A stretch of 10,658 nt of DNA from Acanthamoeba sp. SK_2022b (taxonomy: Eukaryota; Discosea; Longamoebia; Acanthamoebidae), in contig JANDJZ010001297.1 in the NCBI GenBank assembly GCA_027943245.1, positions 1-10,658 of the forward strand, read 5' to 3'. Under the pieces are notes generated by a model. It was given only the letters and a program-made list of their open reading frames with translations. It made no database searches and was not told where the DNA came from. Position numbers and translations under genes: made by a program. Below, one piece after another: positions 1 through 10,648 of this stretch; position 1 is the stretch's first letter, and each line of letters begins with the position of its first letter.

Positions 1-183
1 TACTTGCTGCTAAACCTCTCATAGACTCGGCGCAACTCGGCCCTATCGACTACCTCCGGGCACACAGCGCCTCGTTCAGGGAAACTGCTCGAGCAGGTTG
101 GGGGGGGGGGGAAGCGTACAGTCCGTAGCAGCGAGGAGGTGGCTGCTCTCGGCCGCCGTAAGGTTTCCTTGCGCATTGCCCAT
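1..183 (-). CDS. EF-hand-type myristoylated calcium-sensor-like protein, 5' part only
   Basis: Partial gene leaving the window at base 1. Exon 1 (120-183) reads MGNAQGNLTAAESSHLLAAT plus D. The intron is 50-119 (donor GTACGC, acceptor GGTAG). Exon 2 (1-49, incomplete) continues FDRAELRRVYERFSSKY. The Met-Gly start, with small residues after it, fits N-myristoylation. The layout (MGN, an acidic helix, then Phe-x-x-x-Glu-Leu-x-x-x-Tyr-x-Arg-Phe) is typical of the N-terminus of calcineurin B, calcineurin-B-homologous and neuronal-calcium-sensor proteins, just before the first EF-hand. No calcium-binding loop lies inside the window, so the family is inferred from the N-terminus alone. The start is the ATG at 181-183, followed by G at +4. 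A different acceptor (AG at 89-90) also gives an open frame in exon 2 but fits the family worse and does not keep phase with exon 1. It is co-directional with the P2X gene upstream. Confidence 0.5.
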
Positions 184-523
184 TGCTTCTTTTGCTTCGT
201 GACGGGTGTGGTCGTTCTGACAATGCACAACGTTGCCCTTGGGTTTTATTGTTGTTGTATTTGTTGTCGACCACACACTCCTGCCTGTGGTCCTGTGTCA
301 GCTGGGGACGGTGCACCGCAGAAGCTCAACCTGGGTCGGGCTACGGATAGGCTGGAGTTCGGGGTCCCCGCTCAGCTCTGCGAACAGGTGCGTGCGAGAG
401 ATAGGGGGATGACAAATGTGTCAGAAGGCAACCAACCAAGCATCACAAGCGGGTCAGACGCATGGCGGTAGGTGCAGCAGCAGTGGTTAGGGCGCGTGTA
501 ACTGCATAGCCGCGCCTGTGCAG
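184..523. other. Intergenic gap: P2X 3' flank and promoter/leader of the EF-hand-like gene
   Basis: This 340-bp gap separates the P2X stop codon from the next start codon. No frame in it shows coding character on either strand that I recognise. It must hold the 3' UTR of the P2X gene and the promoter and leader of the left-hand gene. Apart from the hairpin overlapping the P2X stop codon I see no clear TATA box or poly(A) signal. Confidence 0.6.

Positions 524-526
<3 letters not shown>
499..526 (-). repeat. Inverted repeat overlapping the P2X stop codon
   Basis: Perfect 8-nt arms TAACTGCA (499-506) and TGCAGTTA (519-526) flank a 12-nt spacer. In the transcript the first arm begins with the UAA stop codon of the P2X gene, so an 8-bp stem could form directly at the translation end. 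The structure is visible in the sequence; any role is unknown. Confidence 0.5.
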
Positions 527-2886
<2,360 letters not shown>

Positions 2887-3025
2887 CTTCCCGCCGGAGG
2901 TTCCGTTGGACAAAACGAACAAATAAAAATACAAATACAAAGAAGGGATAAAAAGATGTTATATTATTTCCTTGTTTTAACTCGACCGACAAGACCAACC
3001 TACTCAAGGGGTGCGCTTGTGAGAG
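2887..3025. other. 139-bp gap between the Cys/His-motif gene and the P2X gene
   Basis: Shortest gap in the window and locally AT-rich (about 2930-2980), unlike its GC-rich surroundings. On the minus strand it contains AATAATATAACA and then a T-rich run leading to the P2X start. It must hold both the 3' UTR of the upstream gene and the P2X promoter and leader. AATAATATAA could be a TATA-like element or a poly(A) signal; I cannot tell which. Confidence 0.4.
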
Positions 3026-3940
3026 TCAGGGAGCCGGCGGCTGGTGGGTTGTAGACACAGCCCCCCCTCCTGCTGTGGCTGTTGTTGTTGTTGAACTTTT
3101 CCTTCGTTTCGGCGGCGCACGGCTGTTGTCCTGCTCGTGGTGGTCGAGCGATGACTCCACCGGCGGGGTCGTCCCCGGCAGACAGTCGGCCTCGGCTGTC
3201 GTTTTTCGCTTCGCCCTGCCGACGCTGCTCCCCTCGTGCTGCTGCTGCTGCTGCTGCTCGGCGATCATTGTTGTCTCCGCATCACTGTTGGCAGCCCACG
3301 CGTAAACGTGCAGGCAAGGCGCGGTCCACCACGATGACGCCGCCGGCGTGAGACGGGCGCGGGGAGCCACACCATTTGAGGGGGGGGGGAACATAACGCA
3401 CCGCGCCGGTGAGTTGTCGGCGTCGAGAAGCCCTCTGCCGATCACCTCCTTGCCGAAGCTCTCCTTCCAGGAGTTGAGCTTTCGCTTCTGCTCGTCCAGG
3501 CCTTCCAGCACCGCTGGCATGGCTCGCCACGCCGGCCGTTGCGTCTGCATTGACGGCGCCGGATCGGGCGAGTCACAACACCGCGCGCGCGCAAACGGGC
3601 AGACCGCTCGCCCGAACACAAGCGGGAGCGTACCTTGAGGAAGGTCTCCAGCATGCTCAGGCCCGTCACGGCCATCTCGAACCAGGACACAAAAAAGGGC
3701 ACCTGTCCGCCACGAGCGAGCCCGGGTTAAGCTGAGGCGCTCTCGCGACGGGGGTGGTCGTGGAGAGGGGGGGGGAGTGAGTGCCTTCTTCTGATCGAGC
3801 GTGATGCCCACGCCCGACACCTTCTCGGGCGGTCGCTCGTCGATGTACCCGAACAGCGAAATGTCCAGGTCCTCCTCTCCTGCATTCGGATCGGTTGGCG
3901 GAAGAAGAGCAAGGGGCAGGAAGAGGTGGAGGAGGACACG

Positions 3941-3991
<51 letters not shown>

Positions 3992-4541
3992 AGCACACAG
4001 TGAGAGAAGAGAGGGAGGGCTGGGCGCACCGGGGGGAGCGTCGCCAACGGCGCCCCAGTTGGCCCACGAGCCAGAGCCATAGGCGGCGGCCTCCGCGGGG
4101 TTGGCGCCGGCGAGCTCGTAGCGGGAGAGGGCGTCGGTGGGGAAGAGGCTGTCCGAGGACGTGTTGTAGAGGGCCGCCATGTCGCCCAGGAATGGGGCGT
4201 GTCCGGTGACGCCCATCCCCACCACCTCCTCCTCCTCGCCGCCGTCTTCGTCGTCTTCCTCCTCCATCATCATCGCTCCCTCGTCTTCCTCGTCCTCTTC
4301 GTCGTCGTCCTCATCCTCTTGGCCGTGCGCCCTGCCGCGCCGGCGCCGCTTCTTCCCGGAGGAGGCAGGCGCCGAGCTCGAAGAAGAAGACTTGCGGCGC
4401 CTGCGCGGCTGCTCGCCGCCGCCGCCGCCGTTGGTGGCGGAGCTGCCGTTGGAGTACGGGGACGCGACGTCGCCCCCGACGATGCGCGGCCAGTCGTCCG
4501 CAGCCGACGACATGAAGAGGTGGTGCTGCGCGGCTGAGGTG

Positions 4542-4575
<34 letters not shown>

Positions 4576-5152
4576 ACAGGGAGTAGGGCGACGCCGACGG
4601 CGAGGTGGTGGAGGAGGAGGAGGAGGTGGCCGCGCCCGCGTAGGAGGGCGAGAGGGCCGACGAGGTGGCGGCGAGGGAGGCCAGGGAGAGGCTGCCGCCC
4701 GCCGAGGGGGGCGAGGAGGGCAGCTGGTGGGGGTAGGCGGGCTGGGGGGGCCGCGCCTCCCGCTCCTTGAAGAGGGCGAGGCTCGAGGGGTCGACGGCGG
4801 TGCAGATGTGCCCCTTCTTGGGCTTCCCGCATTTGTGGCATTTGTAGGGCGAGCGACGCTTCTTCTTGCTCTGCGGGGGCGACGAGGGGTTCGCGTGCTT
4901 GGGCGCGGGAGGCGACAGCAACACCAGCCCGGGCAGAGAAGACGACGGGAGGACGGGGGAAGATGTAGAGGCAGCCCCATCTTCGTCGAGGGGGGCGATT
5001 GTGACCTTGGAATTCCTTGCTCGGGCCGGCGTGGAGGCGGCTTCTTCGGCGCCGTGCGTTATCGTGGGGCCGGGTGGCGGTGGCGGGAGAGGGAGAAATG
5101 CTGCAGCATCGGCTGGTGATCCTCCCTGTTGTTCGTTGGCATGCGCTTCCAT
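3026..5152 (-). CDS. Low-complexity, probably nuclear protein with one CX2CX6HXC motif, 562 aa
   Basis: Not recognised as a named family. Exons 4030-5152, 3785-3879, 3634-3702, 3402-3544 and 3026-3284 join in phase (1689 nt). Order of parts: Pro/Ala-rich N-terminus; basic KKKRR (96-100) right before PYKCHKCGKPKKGHIC, whose C105, C108, H115 and C117 could bind zinc; Ser-rich stretch 176-204; basic RRRRK (250-254) and KKRRRR (267-272), likely nuclear localisation signals; acidic run about 279-309; then a non-repetitive region about 376-476 (DLDISLFGYIDERPPEKV, VPFFVSWFEMAVTGLSMLET, and a charged segment with LNSWKESFGKEV); finally a Gln run and a Ser/Thr tail. This layout resembles a transcription or chromatin regulator, but that is inference. 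Intron 2 would be GC-AG. Start: the ATG at 5150-5152, first Met of the open frame; an upstream leader exon cannot be excluded. Confidence 0.7.
3703..3784 (-). other. Probable GC-AG intron (intron 2 of the Cys/His-motif gene)
   Basis: Exon 2 appears to end AAG at a GCACTC donor, and the acceptor is GGACAG before VPFFVSW. No GT donor nearby keeps phase 0 without a stop: the TAA at 3727-3729 blocks read-through in the frame of exon 3. A C9 run starts nine bases after the donor. Confidence 0.5.
3942..3991. repeat. (CA)25 microsatellite in intron 1 of the Cys/His-motif gene
   Basis: Uninterrupted 50-bp CA tract inside the intron 3880-4029. The transcript would carry (GU)25. The tract happens to be open in the gene's frame, so an unspliced reading would show a false Cys-Val repeat. 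Confidence 0.95.
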
Positions 5153-5477
5153 CAAGGCCGCAAAGAGAGAGCGCTGGGCTACCCTCTCCGCTCACCGGCG
5201 GTGAGCGAGCACCACTGTTTGACGGGCCACCCAGAGGCCGACACACAAAAATGTGAAATTAAGAGTCCAAGAGGAGAGCGCAATCCTCTTCCTCCTCTTT
5301 TTTCTCGGTCGGTTTAGGCTAATTTTTTCGCACGACCGGCGAAAATGTAGGTCGGGGGGGGGAGGCGCAACGGCTAAGAAGATAAGGCGACCTAAATTTC
5401 CAAGAAGAAGGAGTTGTGTTGGTATTTTTGGTAAGCTTTGGCTGTGGGACAGGGGGGGGGGGTTTGATGGGGCTCGA
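5153..5477. other. Intergenic gap between HGD and the Cys/His-motif gene
   Basis: 325 bp without recognisable coding sequence. It holds the HGD 3' flank, including a C11 run in the transcript sense (5452-5462) close after the stop codon, and the promoter and leader of the next gene, including a short hairpin about 40 bases before its ATG. The middle (about 5240-5410) is less GC-rich than the neighbouring exons. Confidence 0.6.
5189..5207 (-). repeat. Inverted repeat CGCTCACC-GGC-GGTGAGCG before a start codon
   Basis: Perfect 8-nt arms with a 3-nt spacer, 37-55 bases upstream of the ATG at 5152. It may be a 5' UTR hairpin or a dyad site for a regulator. Visible in the sequence, function unknown. 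Confidence 0.45.
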
Positions 5478-5671
5478 CTACGGGGCGAAGTGCTTGTCGA
5501 GCGGCTGCCAGCACTTGTGGTAATTCTGGTCCAGGTAGTCGGGGGTCTCGGCAAACGGGGTGAGGGAGAACAGGTAGGTGGACTCGAACATGAAGGCGAG
5601 CGTCGTGTCGGGGATGCGGACCGGCTTCAGCTCCTCCCTGCATACGCCAACGGCCACGCAAGGCACCACAT

Positions 5672-5747
<76 letters not shown>

Positions 5748-8050
5748 GCGGGAGTCTTGAAAACGAGAGGAGCGCACTGGGAGCACTTCTCGAAGGTGGC
5801 CCTGTCGGGGCCGTGGGCGCTCATGCAGCTGTGCAGAGAAGCGCCGCCCGGAAGGAAGCCCTCCTGCTTGGCCTCGTACACGCCCCTGGCGACACCCGAG
5901 CGAGGCACGCGTCAGATCGGGGGGGGAGGGGGAGAGCGGGGAAAGGTGCATCTGCGCCCACGCGGCCAAGCCTTGCGGCGGGGGGAAGAGAGGGGCGGCG
6001 GCGGCGGTCACCTGATGAGGCCCATGAACTCGGACATGCAGTTGCGGTGATAGTAGGGCGGCCTGAACGTGTTCTCCGCCACGGCCCAGCGCGGCGGGAA
6101 GATCACAAAGTCGCACGCCGCCACTCCCGGCGTGTTGGTCCGGCACGTCAACACCGTGAAGATGGACGGATCCTGTGCATCGCAATCATCGTCGACAACA
6201 ACATCATCAACATCAGATCGTCTATCAAAACTATAATGATGATTTTAAAAAATAATACAAATGCAAATTTTTGTGATAAACACAAAATATACCATGTGAT
6301 CAAACGTGACGGTGTTGACTGCGTTGAAGAGCGCCAGATCGTACTTGCAGGGCGCGTAGTTGCCGTGCCACGCCACCACGTCGAACGGGGAGCGGGTCTT
6401 GAGGGGGGGGGCACACGGACAGGAGCTCTCAGAGGCGTTCGGGAGTGGGGAGTGGGGAGTGGGTGGTGGTGGGGAGCGCGCAGTGGCTCACTCACCTGGG
6501 TGCAGGTCCAGAGGGCGCCGTTGAACTTGTTCACGACGGTGTACTCGCACTCGTCCCTGTCTTCGTAGGCCGCCACCGGAGTGAGGAAGTCCCGGGGGTT
6601 GGCCAAGCCGTTGGCACCTGCACGCGGCGCCACCACAGCCCTCGTGAGCTGGCGGAGACAAAAGAAACGAGCTTTGGAGGAGGAGGAGAGTGTGGAGGCG
6701 GTGAAGGCGGTGGAGGAGGAGGAACCGATGGGGCCGAGGTCCGGGATCTCAAAGTGGCCGTCGAAGACCTCCGCGATGTACCCGCGCGAAGGGCCGTCCG
6801 GCAACGCCACGCGGAACTTGATGCCCTGGAACAAACGCGCACGAGCAGCAGACATGTCCCCGCGGAACCCGATGAGCGCGTGCGCCCACGGGGCGTGGCG
6901 GGAGCCCCTCCCCCCCACGCGCGCGCGCGCGGTGATGTACCCTTTGGATGACGGCGATCTCGCCCGACCTGACCTCGAGGTAGCCAAACTCGGTCTGAAT
7001 GTCGAGCGTGCCCTGCTGCGGCACTGCGCGCCAGGTGGGAGGTCGGCGTGAGACGTGTGACACGACGCTCCGCCAGGAGGAGGAGGAGGAGGAGGAGTAT
7101 AACGGGAGAGATGAGCGGAGAGAAGAGAGAGAGAGAGAGAGGAGGGAGAGAGAGGTATACCGATGAGGAAATCGCCGTCGCTGTTGTAGAAGGCGGTGTC
7201 GAGCATGTCGGCGTTGGCAGTGTAGATGTAAATGCCCATGCCGGCCCTGGTGGAGGGGTGGCCCGCCCCTGCGAGCGTGCGCAGGCCCATCACAAAGTCG
7301 ACCTTCTCATCTGATCACAGGCACACACACCAAGCGGGAGACATCAGCACCTCCCCTCGAATCAAAATAAGAATAATAACAATAACAATAACAATAACAA
7401 TAACAACAACAATAACAATAACAACAACAACAACAATAACAATAACAATAACAATAACAATAGTAAAATAGAAGGTTGTATATAATAAGTAGACTCGCAC
7501 AAGCAGGAGGAGGAGAGGAGAGGTTTACCGTCGGCGGGCAAGGGAAAGGGCTTCCACCTGAGCTGGTTGGGGTCAAAGGAAAGGTCGGTAAAGTTGTTCT
7601 GGATGTACTTGTGGGCGAGCTTCTTGAACGGGTTGTGGCCCACCGACGGACGAATGCGATAGAGCCAGCTACATTTGGGGGGGGGAGGGAGAGAGAGAGA
7701 GAGAGAGGAAGCACATAAGCGCGAGCGCAGCCCACCCATAGACCACTCTTTGCCGGTGCTCTCACGGGTACCTCCTCTGGTTGTACTTGCGCGGCATCGT
7801 GAAGGCCGTGCCCGAGAGCTGCTCGGCGTAGAGGCCCTTGGGGCACTGCTGCGGCGTGTTTTGGCCCTGCCAGCACCCCCCCCCCCCCACACCGTCGAAT
7901 CTTAAGCCCCACTGCCCTCCCCAGAGGACCTCGGAGGAGAGGGGGGGGGCATACCTTGGGGAGAGTGCCCTTCACCGCTTCAGAGCAGAAGTGGTTTCCA
8001 AAGCCGGGCTGGTACTCATACTTCTCAGTTACGACCGGTGTCCCTTCCAT
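5478..8050 (-). CDS. HGD: Homogentisate 1,2-dioxygenase, 11 exons, 436 aa
   Basis: Fe(II) ring-cleaving dioxygenase converting homogentisate to maleylacetoacetate in tyrosine and phenylalanine breakdown; cytosolic hexamer in known members. Exons: 7955-8050, 7772-7866, 7529-7668, 7161-7310, 6941-7023, 6726-6825, 6496-6617, 6293-6397, 6012-6172, 5787-5885, 5478-5637 (1311 nt, all GT-AG, all in phase). Family landmarks in order: [79 protein letters not shown] (H273, the likely active-site His), [14 protein letters not shown] and [11 protein letters not shown]. The iron ligands expected from human HGD are present: H339, E345 and H375. Length is near the human 445 aa. The Met start at 8048-8050 gives a slightly longer N-terminus than human. 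The bases just before it (CTGAC, then CACAG) look like a 3' splice site, so a leader intron or short upstream exon is possible. Confidence 0.95.
5675..5745. repeat. (CA)35 microsatellite in HGD intron 10
   Basis: A 71-bp CA tract in the 149-bp last intron (5638-5786). The transcript carries (GU)n about 40-110 bases after the donor. Confidence 0.95.
7075..7154. repeat. (GGA)n and (GA)n tracts in HGD intron 4
   Basis: A GGA tract (about 7075-7096) and a GA-rich tract (about 7118-7154) within the intron 7024-7160. Transcribed as CCU- and CU-rich pyrimidine sequence. Confidence 0.8.
7372..7462. repeat. AACAAT/AAC-rich tandem tract in HGD intron 3
   Basis: About 90 bp of imperfect AATAAC and AAC repeats in the 218-bp intron 7311-7528, the longest HGD intron. 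It is A/T-rich against a GC-rich background. The transcript reads as UUG/UUA-rich sequence near the acceptor half. Confidence 0.9.
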
Positions 8051-8364
8051 CTGTGCGGTGCGTCAGCGCACGATCTTTGATGAGGCCTCCACGCAATGGG
8101 GGGGAGCAGTACACTTGTCGCTGTGTGGTCTGTTTTCGTAGGCTGGGTTGGGTGGGGGTGTCTCAGTTGTGAGTCGTATTGGTGCTCGCCACACCCAGGC
8201 TTCGTGTTTGCACGTTCTTGGCGGGCCCACCACGGGGGAGGTGGGTGAAAGTGGGCGGAAACTGCCAGGAGGGGGCCAATGGCGGCCTCTCCCGAACGCC
8301 CGTACGTCGGCGATCCCCGAACATCGAAATAAAAGCTTTATATCTCACTTGTTCTTTTTCTTGT
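8051..8364. other. Intergenic gap between the SelD stop codon and the HGD start codon
   Basis: 314 bp without recognisable coding sequence. Just after the SelD stop the minus strand is A-rich (ACAAGAAAAAGAACAAG, then ATATAAAGC), a plausible 3' UTR. A CCAAT-type core occurs around 8275-8283 (GGCCAATGGC). The 20 bases before the HGD ATG look like a branch point plus acceptor, so part of this gap may be an intron in the HGD leader. Confidence 0.5.
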
Positions 8365-9162
8365 TCAAGAGCTTTTAGGGAGGTGGTGGCCGGGGCTGCG
8401 CTCTGACTGTTCGGTCTTGAGCACGTGGATGCGCCCGGTTCCTCTTTCGATGCACCGCCCGATGCGTCCCGCGCACTCCACGCCCAGAGATCTGCAGCCG
8501 CACCGCCATCGCCATCGCCATCGCCATCGCCATCGCCATCGCCATCGCCATCGCCATCGCCATCGCCATCGCCATCGCCATCGCCATCACCACCGCCATC
8601 GGGGTGTGAGGAGGTGCTGTGGCCGAGGTGTGGCAAGAGGTTGGGGGGGGGGCGTACGCGAGCCTGTGGATGAGGTCGGCAGTGGCATCGGGAGAAATGG
8701 CGATCAGCAGCCCGCCCGAAGTCTGCGCGTCACACTGCATGTGACCACCACCACAACATGAAAGCACGCCAATGTCAGGCCAATGGCCATCAACGGCCTC
8801 CCCCCCCCCGACTCTCACTCACCAGGAGATGCTTGCCCACGGGGCCAATGCCCTCGGCCCACGTCACCACGGGGGCCAGGTACTCCAGGTTCGCCTTGGT
8901 GCCTGCAGCTCACCCACCACCACCGCCCACTCGTCAGCGCCGCCATGTACGCGCCGAGGACAAAAGCGCGACACTCTTCGGCCAATCGGTGACGAGCGGG
9001 TTTTGGGAGGGGGGGGGGGTTACCGCCAGGAACCACGCCGGCCGCGGCGAATTCGAATGCTCCCCGCAGCACCGGCACCCGATCCAACCACACCTGGACG
9101 ACCCCACCACAGCTTCAGTAGTGCCCCTCTACCCGCCGACCCGCCCTCTGCCCCTCACACTC

Positions 9163-9243
<81 letters not shown>

Positions 9244-10648
9244 CGAGAGAGCTGATGTACCTCGACGTCCACTTCACTGCCTTCGGCCATCTCCCGCAGG
9301 TGCCCCAGCAGTCCAAAGCCTGTACTCCCCACCACCCACAAGTCATAGAGAGACGCAAGGGCCCACCGACGTCGTGCGTAAGCAAGAACAGCAGCAGCAG
9401 CAGCAACAACAACACCATCAACACCGACGCCATCGCCGCCAGGCCAGGGAAAGGGGGGAGGGAGGGGAGCACCCGTGACATCGGTGAGGGCGTGCACGGA
9501 TCCCACCTCGCGAATGGCCTTGAGCGGTTTATCGTTCAGCGTCGTCATGGTGCGGATGGCGGCCATCTCGATCTCCTGTCGGCGCGCAGCAGCCAACGGC
9601 CCACACAGGTTGGACAACGCGCGCGGGTGGCGGTGGTGGCGAAGCGGGGAGAGGGCTTGCTTGCCTTATGGTCGACCAGGCCGCGCTTGAGGGCAGTGGT
9701 GATGATGCCCGTCCCGATGGGCTTGGTCAGCAGGAGATCGTCTCCGGGTAGCGCGCCCACATTCCGCAGAACCTGTAATGCAGAGAGAGAGAGAGAAAGA
9801 GAAAGAGAGCACCTCAGCACACTCTCTTCAACCTTTTCGATTGGGTTCCATGAGAGAGAGAGAGAGAGAAGAACAAGAAGAGGAGAAGAGGAGTGATTGC
9901 GGACCTTGGTGGGGTGAACGATTCCCGTCACGGCCATCCCGAACTTGGGCTCGTTGTCGTCGATCGAGTGCCCACCCACCACCCGCACCCCGGCCTCGTC
10001 CGCCTTGGCCTGCGCCCTGCACACGCGTGGCCACGACAACCCCCCCCCCCCGCGCACACGTTGGCCCAGGCCTCCCCCCAATCAAATCAAGACATATCAT
10101 TGGGGGGGGGGCGGTCATACCCCTGCAGGATTCGCTGCAGGACGCCCATGGGCAGGCGCGTGGAGGGGAAGCCCACGATGTTGAGGGCAAACAGGGGAGT
10201 GCCGCCCATCGCATACACCTGCGTCGACGCCCACGCCCAATCACGCGCCGGCGACGGAGGCCGAGAGTCAACGCGCGCGCGCGCGCGTGGAGGGGCGGGG
10301 AGAGGCCGCCATGACGTCATGGAAGCCCGAGCGGCAAGAGGGCGGGGCGTACATCGGAGAGGGCGTTGGCGGCGGCGATCTGGCCGTAGGTATAGGGGTC
10401 GTCCACCACCGGCGTGAAGAAGTCGAGCGTGCTCACCACCGCGATGTCCTGGCGCGCCACCGTCCTTGTCAGCGCGCGCACATGATTTGAAGGGAGCGGG
10501 GGCAGAGGGGGGGGGTTACGGGAGTGAGCTTGTAGACGGCGGCGTCGTCAGAGGTGTCGGAGCCCACCAGCACGTTCTTGTCGTGCGTGAGGGGCAGGGA
10601 CTTGAGGATCTCGGCCAGGCGCGCGGGAGACAGCTTGCACCCGCAGCC
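8365..10648 (-). CDS. SelD: Selenophosphate synthetase (selenide, water dikinase), 5' end outside window
   Basis: Makes selenophosphate from selenide and ATP, the selenium donor for selenocysteine. Exons in the window: 10520-10648, 10353-10448, 10121-10218, 9905-10016, 9665-9772, 9473-9575, 9261-9319, 9024-9093, 8823-8902, 8658-8734, 8365-8491 (1059 nt, 352 codons plus stop). The visible part starts at the catalytic loop GCGCKLSP, corresponding to E. coli Cys17 and Lys20. The first Cys is TGC, so this is the cysteine form, not selenocysteine. Further landmarks: [99 protein letters not shown] and the C-terminal [14 protein letters not shown]. The length after the active site matches the family, so only an N-terminal exon or exons are missing. 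One intron (9576-9664) is GC-AG. The final ten window bases (10649-10658) are the acceptor end of the preceding intron. It implies a selenoprotein-making organism. Confidence 0.95.
8505..8588. repeat. (GCCATC)14 hexanucleotide repeat in the last SelD intron
   Basis: Fourteen perfect tandem copies, 84 bp, within the intron 8492-8657, ending 13 bases from the final exon's acceptor boundary. The transcript reads (GAUGGC)n just before the acceptor. It is open in several frames and so mimics Ala-Met or His-Arg repeat proteins. Confidence 0.95.
9167..9242. repeat. (CA)38 microsatellite in SelD intron 9094-9260
   Basis: A 76-bp perfect CA tract beginning 19 bases after the donor in transcript direction. 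The transcript carries (GU)38. Confidence 0.95.
9576..9664 (-). other. GC-AG intron of the SelD gene
   Basis: The exon ends AAG and is followed by GCAAGC, the strong donor context known for GC-AG introns. The acceptor is CCGACAG before [10 protein letters not shown]. The join is in phase 0. A GT donor nine bases earlier (CTG/GTCGAC) would also keep frame but has a poor consensus. Confidence 0.7.
9782..9869. repeat. GA-rich tracts in SelD intron 9773-9904
   Basis: Two GA tracts (about 9782-9808 and 9852-9869) occupy this 132-bp intron. In the transcript the first forms a long CU polypyrimidine tract directly before the acceptor CATTACAG. Confidence 0.85.

Noticed and set aside
139..471. Plus-strand frame of 110 codons at the left end
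   Set aside because: No recognisable motif, and it lies opposite the first exon and promoter of the EF-hand-like gene.
3880..4029. Reading intron 1 of the Cys/His-motif gene as coding (Cys-Val repeat)
   Set aside because: It is open only because a GT dinucleotide tract cannot contain a stop. A proper donor and acceptor flank it in matching phase.
4311..5246. Second long minus-strand frame overlapping the Cys/His-motif gene
   Set aside because: Arg/Leu-rich composition typical of an out-of-frame reading of a GC-rich gene. The chosen frame has the Cys/His motif, ordered low-complexity blocks and in-phase exons downstream.
8375..8818. Minus-strand open frame with an Ala-Met repeat
   Set aside because: The repeat is the intronic GATGGC hexamer array read through. 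The real SelD exons are spliced on either side of it.
8772..9896. Long plus-strand open frame of about 370 codons
   Set aside because: It runs antisense across several SelD exons and introns and includes the CA tract as a His-Thr repeat. It is a by-product of GC-rich sequence and microsatellites, with no family resemblance.
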